A stretch of DNA of 9,149 nucleotides from Alphaproteobacteria bacterium. GTDB taxonomy: Bacteria; Pseudomonadota; Alphaproteobacteria; Micropepsales; Micropepsaceae. How positions within the stretch are numbered: position 1 is the first letter of the stretch; each line of letters begins with the position of its first letter. The notes under the pieces are model-generated. The model did no database searches. It was not told the origin of the DNA and saw nothing but the letters and a program-made list of their open reading frames with translations. The translations under genes and the position numbers were made by a program. Positions 1 to 6,704 of this stretch are shown here, one piece after another. The DNA is taken from positions 1 through 9,149 of the forward strand of contig JAPLPI010000061.1 of assembly GCA_026400305.1 (NCBI GenBank), given 5' to 3'.

Positions 1-294
1 ATGGCGCTGCCGCTGTCCTACCTGCATCACCATCACCCCATGCCCGAAAAGGTGCTCATCAAGGCGCGGCCTGAACTGTTCGTGGACATGAACCGCCTGC
101 CTGCCGGTGCCGTCGATCCGCGCGAGGCGCTGCGCACCTTGCCGCCGCTACTCAAGGGCTATGTCCGCGCCGGCTGCATGATCGGCGATGGCGCCGTGGT
201 GGACCGCCAGTTCGGCACCACCGACGTCTTCATCTATTTTCCGCTCTCGGACATGGATGCCCGTTACAAGAGCCGCTTCGGGCTCGCCAAGTAG
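1..294 (+). CDS. OlsB/hemolysin-like GNAT-family acyltransferase, C-terminal part
   Basis: This is the 3' end of a gene that begins before the window; the ATG at position 1 is probably an internal methionine. The visible 97 residues include a His-rich YLHHHHPMPEK segment and then LPPLLKGYVRAGCMIGDGAV followed by DRQFGTTDVFIYFPL. That second block matches my memory of the C-terminal region of the OlsB / 'putative hemolysin' acyltransferases, which use acyl-ACP donors. OlsB itself N-acylates ornithine in ornithine-lipid synthesis at the inner membrane. Many genomes carry several paralogues, so the substrate here is unknown. It ends in TAG, 30 nt before the next gene on the same strand, so co-transcription is likely. 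The family call is fairly sure; the specific OlsB role is not. Confidence 0.75.
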   Translation: MALPLSYLHHHHPMPEKVLIKARPELFVDMNRLPAGAVDPREALRTLPPLLKGYVRAGCMIGDGAVVDRQFGTTDVFIYFPLSDMDARYKSRFGLAK

Positions 295-324
295 TCATAT
301 TCTTTTCAATTTTTGGGGGACCAC

Positions 325-768
325 ATGCGCAAATTCACACTCGCGCTGGCCTTGACGCTTGCCTGCGCTTTGCCCGCTTTTGCCGAGAAAACACTGATTG
401 AATCGCCGGATGCGCCCAAGGCCATCGGGCCTTATTCCCAGGCGATCCAGAGCGGCAAACTGATATTCGTGTCGGGCTCATTGCCCTTCGATCCCGCCGG
501 CAAGATCGATTACAGCCAGCAGGACGTGGCCGCCCAGACCCGGCGGGTGATCGACAATATCGCGCTGGAGCTAAAGGTCGATAACCTGACATTGGACGAT
601 GTCGTCTCGGCCACCGTCTACGTCACCGACGTGGATGATTTTCCGGCGGTGAACACGGTCTATGCCAGCTATTTCCATCCGCCGTATCCGGCGCGCGCCT
701 TTGTGCAGGTCGCCAAGCTGCTACGCGGCGCCAAGGTAGAAATTTCCATCATCGCGGCCAAGAAGTGA
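325..768 (+). CDS. Exported RidA (YjgF/YER057c/UK114) family protein
   Basis: A 147-residue protein whose first ~20 residues (MRKFTLALALTLACALPAFA) are a clear Sec signal peptide, so the mature protein should be periplasmic. The rest is a full RidA domain: GPYSQAI at 35-41, VSGSLPFDP at 49-57, PARAFVQVAKL at 122-132 and VEIS at 138-141. R124 and E139 correspond to the catalytic arginine and glutamate of E. coli RidA (R105 and E120), so 2-imino/2-amino-acrylate deaminase activity is possible. The cysteine after the arginine in bacterial RidA is replaced by F126. I chose ATG 325 over an in-frame TTG at 313 because TGGGGGA sits about 5 nt upstream and the signal peptide then starts cleanly. The stop overlaps the next gene's start by 4 nt, which suggests translational coupling with the M20 peptidase. 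RidA proteins are mostly cytosolic, so export is the odd feature. Confidence 0.9.
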   Translation: MRKFTLALALTLACALPAFAEKTLIESPDAPKAIGPYSQAIQSGKLIFVSGSLPFDPAGKIDYSQQDVAAQTRRVIDNIALELKVDNLTLDDVVSATVYVTDVDDFPAVNTVYASYFHPPYPARAFVQVAKLLRGAKVEISIIAAKK

Positions 769-2273
769 ACCGCCTGATCGCAGCAGGGTTGGCGCTGCTG
801 CTGGCCGGGCCCACTTCGGCCGCGGATCTGCGCGAGCAGGTCGGTGATTATCGCGCGGCCCATGAAGCCGCCATCATCGGCCAGCTCGAGACCCTGGGTC
901 GCCTGAAAAGCGTGGCAGCCGATCCGCAGGGGCTGGCCGCCACGGGCGCCGCTCTGGAAAGCCAGCTCAAGGCGCGCGGCTTTGAGACTCAGTCCTGGTC
1001 CGCCGGCGGATCGCCGCCGATCATCTATGGCCTGCTCAAAAGCCCCGGTGCCAGGCGAACCGCGATTTTCTATGCCCATTATGACGGCCAGCCGGTCACA
1101 CGCACGCAATGGTCATTAGATCCGTTCGTGCCGGTGATGCGCGATGGTCTTGCGGGCAAGGACGTGGACTGGAAAGCGGCAAGGCCGCCCTTGAATCCCG
1201 AATGGCGCCTGTTTGGCCGTGCCACGGCCGACGACAAGAGCGCGATTGTCGCCTTCCTAGCCGCCTTCGACGCCTTGAAAGCGCTGCATCGCAAGTCGTC
1301 GGTCGATATCAAGGTGGTATGGGAAGGCGAGGAAGAGGCCAGCTCCGCCCATCTGGACGGCATCCTCAAAAGCCATGCGGCGGAGCTTGTGTCTGATGTC
1401 TGGCTGATCGGAGACGGACCGGTACACCAATCACGCACGCCCACGATTTATTTTGGTGCCCGTGGCAGCATGGGCCTGGACGCGACCATCTATGGCCCGC
1501 TGCGCGCGCTGCATGACGGGCATTACGGCAACTGGGTTCCCAACCCGGCGGCGATGGCCGCTGAACTGATCACCCAGATGCGCGATGGCGAAGGCCGCAT
1601 CATCATTCCAAATTTTGCCGACGATGTGCTTCCCCTGAACGCCGCCGAACGAGACGCCATCGCGCGATTGCCGAATGTGGAAGGCGGGCTGAAAAAGGAG
1701 TTCGGCATCGCCCGCACCGAAGGCGCCGAGGGTCTCACCGCCAGCACCATGCGCCCGTCGATCAATATCCGCGGCATTCGCTCCGGCCAGGTCAGGACGG
1801 AAGCCAACAACGCCATTCCGGTGGATGCGGTGCTGTCGGTTGACTTCCGGCTGGTGCCCGGCCAGACGACCCGTCGCGTGCAGGAAAAAGTCGAAACTTT
1901 CCTGAAAGCCAAAGGCTGGACCGTCGTGCGGGAAACGCCGGACATGACGACGCGGCTGGCCAACCCGCGCATTATTAAGCTGACCTGGGGCGGCGGCTAT
2001 CCGGCCCTGCGCAGCGACATGACCAGTCCAGCCGCCAAAGGCGTAATCGCGGCGGCGGAAAAAGCCGCCGGCGGGCCCATCGCCATCCTGCCCATGATGG
2101 GCGGCAGTGTGCCGATCAACCTGTTCGACGAGCTGTTCCACGTGCCGATCATCGGGCTGCCGCTGGGCAACCACGACAACAACCAGCATGCCGCCAACGA
2201 AAATCTGCGCCTGCGCAACCTGTGGGACGGCATCAACCTCTACGCCGCGATGATGGCGGAGTTGAACTGGTAG
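765..2273 (+). CDS. Exported M20-family metallopeptidase (carboxypeptidase/dipeptidase type)
   Basis: A 502-residue protein with a signal peptide (about residues 1-19, ending GPTSAA). It carries the di-zinc ligand set expected of the M20 clan: FYAHYDGQP (H105, D107), ATADDKSA (D156/D157), EGEEEASS (E189-E191 region), GDGP (D217) and a C-terminal NNQHAANEN (H475). HDGHYGNWVPNPA near 250-262 is the substrate-binding/lid block typical of CNDP-like dipeptidases. The likely role is hydrolysis of dipeptides or N-acyl amino acids in the periplasm. The start is GTG, nested in GTGA with the stop of the RidA gene, which supports a coupled two-gene unit. Its TAG lies 3 nt from the stop of the convergent pirin gene, leaving no room for a separate terminator. 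The substrate cannot be read from the sequence. Confidence 0.92.
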   Translation: MNRLIAAGLALLLAGPTSAADLREQVGDYRAAHEAAIIGQLETLGRLKSVAADPQGLAATGAALESQLKARGFETQSWSAGGSPPIIYGLLKSPGARRTAIFYAHYDGQPVTRTQWSLDPFVPVMRDGLAGKDVDWKAARPPLNPEWRLFGRATADDKSAIVAFLAAFDALKALHRKSSVDIKVVWEGEEEASSAHLDGILKSHAAELVSDVWLIGDGPVHQSRTPTIYFGARGSMGLDATIYGPLRALHDGHYGNWVPNPAAMAAELITQMRDGEGRIIIPNFADDVLPLNAAERDAIARLPNVEGGLKKEFGIARTEGAEGLTASTMRPSINIRGIRSGQVRTEANNAIPVDAVLSVDFRLVPGQTTRRVQEKVETFLKAKGWTVVRETPDMTTRLANPRIIKLTWGGGYPALRSDMTSPAAKGVIAAAEKAAGGPIAILPMMGGSVPINLFDELFHVPIIGLPLGNHDNNQHAANENLRLRNLWDGINLYAAMMAELNW

Positions 2274-2283
2274 CGCCTAGGCG
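2274..2283. other. 10-bp perfect palindrome at the convergent gene ends
   Basis: CGCCTAGGCG reads the same on both strands. It starts right after the M20 gene's TAG and spans the pirin gene's TAG (on the opposite strand). There is no loop and no T-run, so it is not a convincing intrinsic terminator; it may simply follow from two facing stop codons in GC-rich DNA. Confidence 0.35.
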
Positions 2284-2975
2284 AGATCGAACAATAGAAC
2301 TTCGCTGGCTTTTTTCGAGCACACCACAATTTGGGCCTGGTCAGTGATGGCGGCGGCATCGCCCGCCTTCAGAACCTCTCCATCCACCGTGACGTCGCCC
2401 TTGGCCACCTGCAGCCAGGCCTTACGGCCCTGCGACAAAGGATGGATCGCCTCGACATCAGCATCCAGCTTGGCCACCCAGATTTCGGCGTCCTGCACCA
2501 GCCGCACTTCATTCTCCCGCGGCTCGGGCGCGGCGATGCGGCCGAAATGGTTGCGCACTGCTTCAGCATCGATGGTCTTCTGCTCATAGCCGGGTTGGAT
2601 GCCGCGCTTGGACGGCATGATCCAGATCTGCAGCAGATGGCAGGTCTCGGTGGCGCTGGCGTTAAACTCGGCATGGACGATGCCAGAGCCGGCGCTCATG
2701 CGCTGGATCTCGCCGGGGCGGATGGTGCCGCCGCCGCCGGTGGAATCCTTGTGCGCGATCACGCCATCGAGGATGTAGGTGACGATCTCCATGTCTCGGT
2801 GGGGGTGGGGCGGAAAACCGGCGCCGCCCTTGATCCAGTCTTCGTTGATGACCCGCAGCGGCCCAAAGCTTTCAAAGGCCGGGTCGTAATAGTCGCCAAA
2901 GGAAAAGCTGAAGCGCGAAACCAGCCAGTCGATATGGCCCTTGCCGCGGTCTTCGGATTTACGGACGTTGATCAT
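2277..2975 (-). CDS. Pirin-family bicupin protein (YhhW-like, probable quercetin 2,3-dioxygenase type)
   Basis: A 232-residue protein, full length for the family, starting [11 protein letters not shown]. The N-terminal cupin has [18 protein letters not shown] (54-71) and [10 protein letters not shown] (97-106). H57, H59, H101 and E103 fall at exactly the metal-ligand positions described for E. coli YhhW, so a bound Fe, Ni or Zn ion is expected. The C-terminal cupin (about 140-232) lacks such a set, as is usual. Family members have quercetinase activity in vitro, but the physiological role is unsettled; some act as redox or transcription-associated proteins. The ATG overlaps the gshB stop as ATGA (2972-2975), so it is probably translated together with glutathione synthetase. 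That linkage hints at a role in oxidative or electrophile stress, which is inference. Confidence 0.9.
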   Translation of the reverse strand: MINVRKSEDRGKGHIDWLVSRFSFSFGDYYDPAFESFGPLRVINEDWIKGGAGFPPHPHRDMEIVTYILDGVIAHKDSTGGGGTIRPGEIQRMSAGSGIVHAEFNASATETCHLLQIWIMPSKRGIQPGYEQKTIDAEAVRNHFGRIAAPEPRENEVRLVQDAEIWVAKLDADVEAIHPLSQGRKAWLQVAKGDVTVDGEVLKAGDAAAITDQAQIVVCSKKASEVLLFDLA

Positions 2976-3913
2976 TTGCGAATTCTTTCAACTGCGTCCC
3001 AGACCAGGCCCGCGATGTCGGCGCCGCCAAAGCGCCGGACCTCGTGAATGCCGGTCGGGGAGGTAACGTTGATCTCGGTCATATAGTCACCAATCACGTC
3101 GATACCTGTGAAGATGAGGCCCCGTTTTTTCAGGGCTGGCCCGATCGCATCGCATATCGCCTTTTCGCGGGGGGTCAGCTCGGTCGCTTCCGGGCACCCG
3201 CCCACATGCATGTTGGAGCGCGCCTCTCCCGACGCCGGCACCCGGTTGATGGCGCCCACGAACTCCCCGTCCACCAGGATGATGCGCTTGTCGCCCTTGC
3301 GCACTTCGGGCAGATAGCGCTGCACGATCACCGGCTCGCGGTAAAACTGCGTGAACATCTCCATGATGACGCCGAAATTCTCGTCATCCGGCTTGACCCG
3401 GAACACGCCGGCGCCGCCATTCCCGTAGAGCGGCTTGATGATGATGTCCTTGTGGTCCTCGCGAAAACTGCGGATTTCACGCAGGTCCGACGTGATAAGC
3501 GTGGGCGGGATGAACTCGGAAAATTCGGTGACGAAGAGTTTTTCCGGTGCGTTGCGCACTTCCTTGGGATTGTTCACCACCAGGGTCTTGGGGTGGATAC
3601 GCTCCAGAATATGGGTGGCGGTGATATAGGCCATGTCGAAGGGCGGGTCCTGGCGCATCAGCACCACATCCGCCGCAGACAGGTCGTAGACGAACGCATC
3701 GCCCAGCGCGAAATGATCGCCCTTCACCGCACGCAGATTCAGCGGGCGCACATGCGCCGTCACCTTTCCGTCGCGGAAGCTCAGGTCGCGCGGCCCGTAA
3801 TAGAGCAGCGCATGGCCGCGATTTTGCGCTTCCAGCGCCAGGGCGAAATCGGAATTGCCGCTGATGTCGATCTTCTCGATCGGGTCCATTTGGATCGCGA
3901 CGGTCAATGCCAT
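2972..3913 (-). CDS. gshB: Glutathione synthetase (ATP-grasp)
   Basis: Ligates glycine to gamma-glutamylcysteine with ATP to form glutathione in the cytosol. The 313-residue product starts [17 protein letters not shown] and carries the prokaryotic GSH-synthetase blocks: MRQDPPFDM (86-94), the ATP-grasp loop [13 protein letters not shown] (160-172), [18 protein letters not shown] (197-214), [16 protein letters not shown] (224-239) and the metal-binding end [14 protein letters not shown] (278-291). I chose ATG 3913, which has AAGG about 7 nt upstream, over an in-frame GTG at 3946. The GTG would add 11 residues not typical of the family, and its codons overlap the relic of yraN. It follows rsmI and the yraN remnant on the same strand, the usual alphaproteobacterial order. 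Its TGA overlaps the pirin start by 4 nt. Confidence 0.96.
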   Translation of the reverse strand: MALTVAIQMDPIEKIDISGNSDFALALEAQNRGHALLYYGPRDLSFRDGKVTAHVRPLNLRAVKGDHFALGDAFVYDLSAADVVLMRQDPPFDMAYITATHILERIHPKTLVVNNPKEVRNAPEKLFVTEFSEFIPPTLITSDLREIRSFREDHKDIIIKPLYGNGGAGVFRVKPDDENFGVIMEMFTQFYREPVIVQRYLPEVRKGDKRIILVDGEFVGAINRVPASGEARSNMHVGGCPEATELTPREKAICDAIGPALKKRGLIFTGIDVIGDYMTEINVTSPTGIHEVRRFGGADIAGLVWDAVERIRK

Positions 3914-3924
3914 GTCACACCTTT

Positions 3925-4095
3925 TTAAAAACCTTCCGGCCGCCACACATCCCGGTGATGCATCGGAAGAGACCTGGGCGCAATGGCGATGATATCAAAA
4001 CGGGCGCCGCGCCGGGCCAGGCCTGAACGGCTGGTGAGATATAAGGAGGCGGTGCGGGCCAGATTTTGTGCCTTGACCTCCACAAGACAGACGGT
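3925..4095 (-). pseudogene. yraN: yraN (UPF0102) remnant, N-terminal half and an internal segment missing
   Basis: Reading leftward, this frame encodes TVCLVEVKAQNLARTASLYL and later [11 protein letters not shown], then [11 protein letters not shown] and TAA. The order matches the YraN/UPF0102 family: the (F)VEVK strand, the 'ARAAxLYL' helix, the 'xRFDVVAV.P' strand and the terminal 'H..DAWR'. Intact members are about 115-130 residues. Here only ~56 codons remain. The front half, including the GEIDLI nuclease-fold motif, is absent because the rsmI stop (4101-4103) lies only a few bases before the surviving part. Roughly 15-20 residues normally found between VEVK and the ARxAxLYL helix are also missing. 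No ATG or Shine-Dalgarno precedes it; a GTG at the VEV codon would give only a fragment of about 52 residues. Location between rsmI and gshB is the standard place for yraN. The identification comes from remembered family motifs and is strong on pattern and context. Confidence 0.85.
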
Positions 4096-4100
4096 CCTCT

Positions 4101-5009
4101 TTAATTTTTGGCACCATCTTTCAATTCCAGTGCGCGCGCATAGAGCGCCTTGCGCGAGCCATCGGTCAGCCCGGCGATCATCTCGGCGGCGGCCTTGACC
4201 GGCATGAAGGCCAGCGCCGCCTTCAGGGCGGCATCCACCTTGGCGTCGTCCGTGCTGGCTTCCAGCGGCGGACCCACCAATAGCGTGACCTCGCCCCTGG
4301 GCGCACCGGCCTTTGCGTAATGCGCCGCCAGGTCGCGCAAACTGCCGCGGCGCACTTCCTCATGCAGCTTGGTCAATTCGCGGGTCATCGCGGCGGGGCG
4401 GTCGCCCAGCACATCGGCCATCGCCTCCAGCGATTCCGTCAGCCGTTGCGCCGATTCAAAAAATACCAGGGTAGCGCGCACGCCCTTCAATTTCTCCAGC
4501 GCGCCTTTGCGCTCGCCTGCCCGCGACGGCAGAAAGCCCGCGAACAGGAAGCGGTCGGATGGCAAACCGCTGAGGGTCAGGCCCGCCAGCACCGCCGAGG
4601 GACCGGGGATCACCACGATATTGGCCCCCGCCGCAATCGCCTCACGCACCAGCTTGTAGCCGGGGTCGGACACCAGGGGCGTACCGGCATCGGACACCAG
4701 CGCCACCAAGCCGCCCCGTTCCAGCTGGGACAGGATCTGGGGCCGAATCTGCTGGCCATTATGGTCGTTATAGGGGATCAGCGGCCGGGAGATGCCATGA
4801 ATGGCCAGCAGCTTAGCGGTGACGCGGGTATCCTCGGCGGCGATGACGTCGCAACCTTTCAGCACTTCCAACGCTCTCAAAGAAATGTCGCGGGCGTTGC
4901 CGATCGGGGTCGCCAGAATATAGAGACCTGCCGCCAAACCGCCGCGTTCGGGCGGTACAAAAACAGGCGATTTACCCGGCTTACCCGAAGGCTTAGATTC
5001 GCGCGTCAC
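4101..5009 (-). CDS. rsmI: 16S rRNA 2'-O-ribose C1402 methyltransferase
   Basis: Uses S-adenosylmethionine to methylate the 2'-O of C1402 in the decoding centre of 16S rRNA. The 302-residue product (GTG start) shows the tetrapyrrole-methylase-fold blocks of RsmI: GLYILATPIGNARDISLRAL (28-47), AAEDTRVTAKLL (57-68), LVALVSDAGTPLVSDPG (101-117), IPGPSAVLAGLTLSGLPSDR (134-153) and AGFLP (157-161). The C-terminal small domain ends SRKALYARALELKDGAKN with a proper TAA. The frame stays open far upstream, but only because it lies antisense to the LpoA-like gene. GTG 5009 is the last start before the domain that does not run into the divergent gene, and it gives a normal length, though its Shine-Dalgarno is weak. 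Just after its stop comes the yraN remnant. Confidence 0.93.
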   Translation of the reverse strand: MTRESKPSGKPGKSPVFVPPERGGLAAGLYILATPIGNARDISLRALEVLKGCDVIAAEDTRVTAKLLAIHGISRPLIPYNDHNGQQIRPQILSQLERGGLVALVSDAGTPLVSDPGYKLVREAIAAGANIVVIPGPSAVLAGLTLSGLPSDRFLFAGFLPSRAGERKGALEKLKGVRATLVFFESAQRLTESLEAMADVLGDRPAAMTRELTKLHEEVRRGSLRDLAAHYAKAGAPRGEVTLLVGPPLEASTDDAKVDAALKAALAFMPVKAAAEMIAGLTDGSRKALYARALELKDGAKN

Positions 5010-5014
5010 AAGGA
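5010..5014 (+). promoter_or_regulatory. Ribosome-binding site of the LpoA-like gene in a 12-nt divergent gap
   Basis: AAGGA lies 7 nt before ATG 5022 and fixes that start over the in-frame ATG at 5031. The gap between this ATG and the divergent rsmI GTG (5009) is only 12 nt. Both promoters must therefore lie inside the opposite gene's coding sequence, unless the true rsmI start is further downstream. I found no convincing -35/-10 pair. Confidence 0.6.
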
Positions 5015-5021
5015 TTGTCCG

Positions 5022-6704
5022 ATGCGTTTCATGTCCCGCCTTTGTGCCATTGCCGCCGCTGTTGCGATAGCTGCCTGTACGCCCCGGCCCGAAACCCCGG
5101 CCGCCCCCATGATCGCGGTACACCAGGGACCCATCGCGTCCAATCCGCTGGACAGAGACCAGCTCAACTACATGCGCCTGCCCGGCCTGGCCGATGGCGC
5201 CACCCCGGTGCGGGTGGGGATCATCCTGCCGTTTACCAGCAGCTCGGCGGGCACCCGCGCCCTGGCCGGATCGATGCTGAAGGCAGCGGAACTGGCGATG
5301 TTCGCCGCCGGCAACCGCAATATCCTTCTGATGACCGCCGACGAAGGCAATGGCGGCGCCAAGGCCGCCAATGCCGCGCAGCAGCTTTTGAGCCAGGGCG
5401 CCGAGGTCATTGTCGGCCCACTGTTCGGACCGTCGGTGTCGGCGGTTGCGCCCATCGCGCGCGATCGCGCCGTGCCGGTGCTGGCCTTCTCTACCGAAAA
5501 GAACGTCGCGGGCAATGGCGCCTATCTGCTGAGCTTCCTGCCGCAGAATGAAGTGCGGCGGGTGATCTCTTACGCTGCCGCCAATGGCCATCACCAGTTC
5601 GCCGCGCTGGTGCCGCAGACCGCTTATGGCGATGTCGCCAAGACCGCCTTTACCGATTCAGTCGCCGCGTCGCGCGGCACGGTGGTGGTTGTGGAAAGCT
5701 TCGCGCCCAATGCTGGCGCCGTGGCCGGCCCCGCCAGCGCCGTGGCCAAGAGCGGCGCTGATGCGGTGCTGATCGCCCAAGGCGGCGTGATCTTGCGTGC
5801 CATCGCGCCCACCCTGTCGCTGGTCGGGGCGACGCGCGACAAGGTCAAGCTGCTGGGCACCGGCCTGTGGGATGATGACAAGGCTATCGCACGCGAATCC
5901 AGCCTACAGGGCAGCTGGTATGCCGCGCCCACGCCCAATGCCGATGCCACATTCATCGACAAGTATCGCGCCGCGTTCGGCACGACCCCGGCGCAAATCG
6001 CAAGCCTGGCCTATGATGCCGTATCCTTGGTGGCGCTGCTGTCGCAGGGCGCGCCCTATCACCGCTTCACGGCAGCGGCGATGGCGGACCCCAACGGTTT
6101 TGCCGGGGTTAACGGCATCTTCCGCTTCAACAATGACGGCACGTCGGAGCGCGGGTTGGCGGTGCTGGAAATGACGCCGAGCGGCCCGGTGGTGGTCATT
6201 GAGCAGCAGGCGTCCGCTGGGAGTTGCCGTCAGCACATCGCCCCCACTGATCAGGAGGCCTTGTTGCGTCAACGCGGCGATTTTCACCGCATCGGGTCGG
6301 GCGCCCCAGCGCTGTTCATAACCAGCAAGATCCAGCCCTTCGGTCAGCCGCAGGTTCATCAGCAGGTGTTCGCGCGCCGCTTCTTCATGGGAGATTGCGA
6401 CCTGTTCGACAAAACCCTGGCCGTTTTTCGTCACTGTGTCGCGCCAGCGTTCCGGCAGCTTGATAGCGGCCGTGGCGGTGCGGTTACCGCCCAGACTGAC
6501 GCGCCCATGCGCGCCCGGGCCCACGCCGGCATAATCGCCATAACGCCAATAGATCAGGTTGTGGCGGCTTTCTTGTCCGGGGCGGGCGTGGTTGGAAATT
6601 TCATAGGCCGGAAGACCGGCGGCCTCCGTCAGTTCCTGGGTCGTCTCATAAAGCCCCGCCGCGATGTCCTCGTCGAGAATCTGCAGCTGACCATTTTTGT
6701 GTAG
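5022..6704 (+). CDS. LpoA-like penicillin-binding-protein activator lipoprotein with a run-on antisense C-terminus
   Basis: Residues 1-19 (MRFMSRLCAIAAAVAIAAC) form a lipoprotein signal with lipobox IAAC and acylated C19. Residues 63-392 form a periplasmic-binding-protein type I domain: VRVGIILPFTSSSAGTRALA, AEVIVGPLFGPSVSAVAPIA, VPVLAFSTEKN, then LLGTGLWDDD and the family ending GVNGIFRFNNDGTSERGLAV. Alphaproteobacterial members are about 390-400 residues and are annotated as activators of penicillin-binding proteins by relation to LpoA. The position divergent from rsmI agrees, as in E. coli. The odd feature is that the expected stop just after the TPSGPVVVI segment (residues 385-393, up to ~6200) is missing. 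The frame continues 167 more residues to 6704, and that tail is exactly antisense to hemW. Homologous coding is thus 5022 to about 6200; the rest is probably non-native. Confidence 0.88.
   Translation: MRFMSRLCAIAAAVAIAACTPRPETPAAPMIAVHQGPIASNPLDRDQLNYMRLPGLADGATPVRVGIILPFTSSSAGTRALAGSMLKAAELAMFAAGNRNILLMTADEGNGGAKAANAAQQLLSQGAEVIVGPLFGPSVSAVAPIARDRAVPVLAFSTEKNVAGNGAYLLSFLPQNEVRRVISYAAANGHHQFAALVPQTAYGDVAKTAFTDSVAASRGTVVVVESFAPNAGAVAGPASAVAKSGADAVLIAQGGVILRAIAPTLSLVGATRDKVKLLGTGLWDDDKAIARESSLQGSWYAAPTPNADATFIDKYRAAFGTTPAQIASLAYDAVSLVALLSQGAPYHRFTAAAMADPNGFAGVNGIFRFNNDGTSERGLAVLEMTPSGPVVVIEQQASAGSCRQHIAPTDQEALLRQRGDFHRIGSGAPALFITSKIQPFGQPQVHQQVFARRFFMGDCDLFDKTLAVFRHCVAPAFRQLDSGRGGAVTAQTDAPMRARAHAGIIAITPIDQVVAAFLSGAGVVGNFIGRKTGGLRQFLGRLIKPRRDVLVENLQLTIFV

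Noticed and set aside
1431..2189. 252-codon minus-strand open frame inside the M20 gene
   Set aside because: It is antisense, of low-complexity composition, and the M20 motifs are in the plus-strand frame.
2264..2290. Intrinsic terminator at the M20/pirin convergence
   Set aside because: There is only a loopless 10-bp palindrome with no U-tract on either side.
2331..3047. 238-codon plus-strand open frame opposite the pirin gene
   Set aside because: It is a shadow frame; the pirin frame holds the complete metal-binding motif set.
3044..3928. 294-codon plus-strand open frame opposite gshB
   Set aside because: It is a shadow of gshB: His/Asp/Arg-rich, with no recognisable domain. gshB itself is unmistakable.
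4320..5021. Upstream extension of the LpoA-like frame
   Set aside because: It is antisense to rsmI and rich in Gln/Arg/His; the lipoprotein signal and Shine-Dalgarno place the start at 5022.
5010..5594. Upstream extension of the rsmI frame (long Arg/Gly-rich N-terminus)
   Set aside because: It is antisense to the LpoA-like gene, has low-complexity composition and lies beyond the normal RsmI N-terminus.
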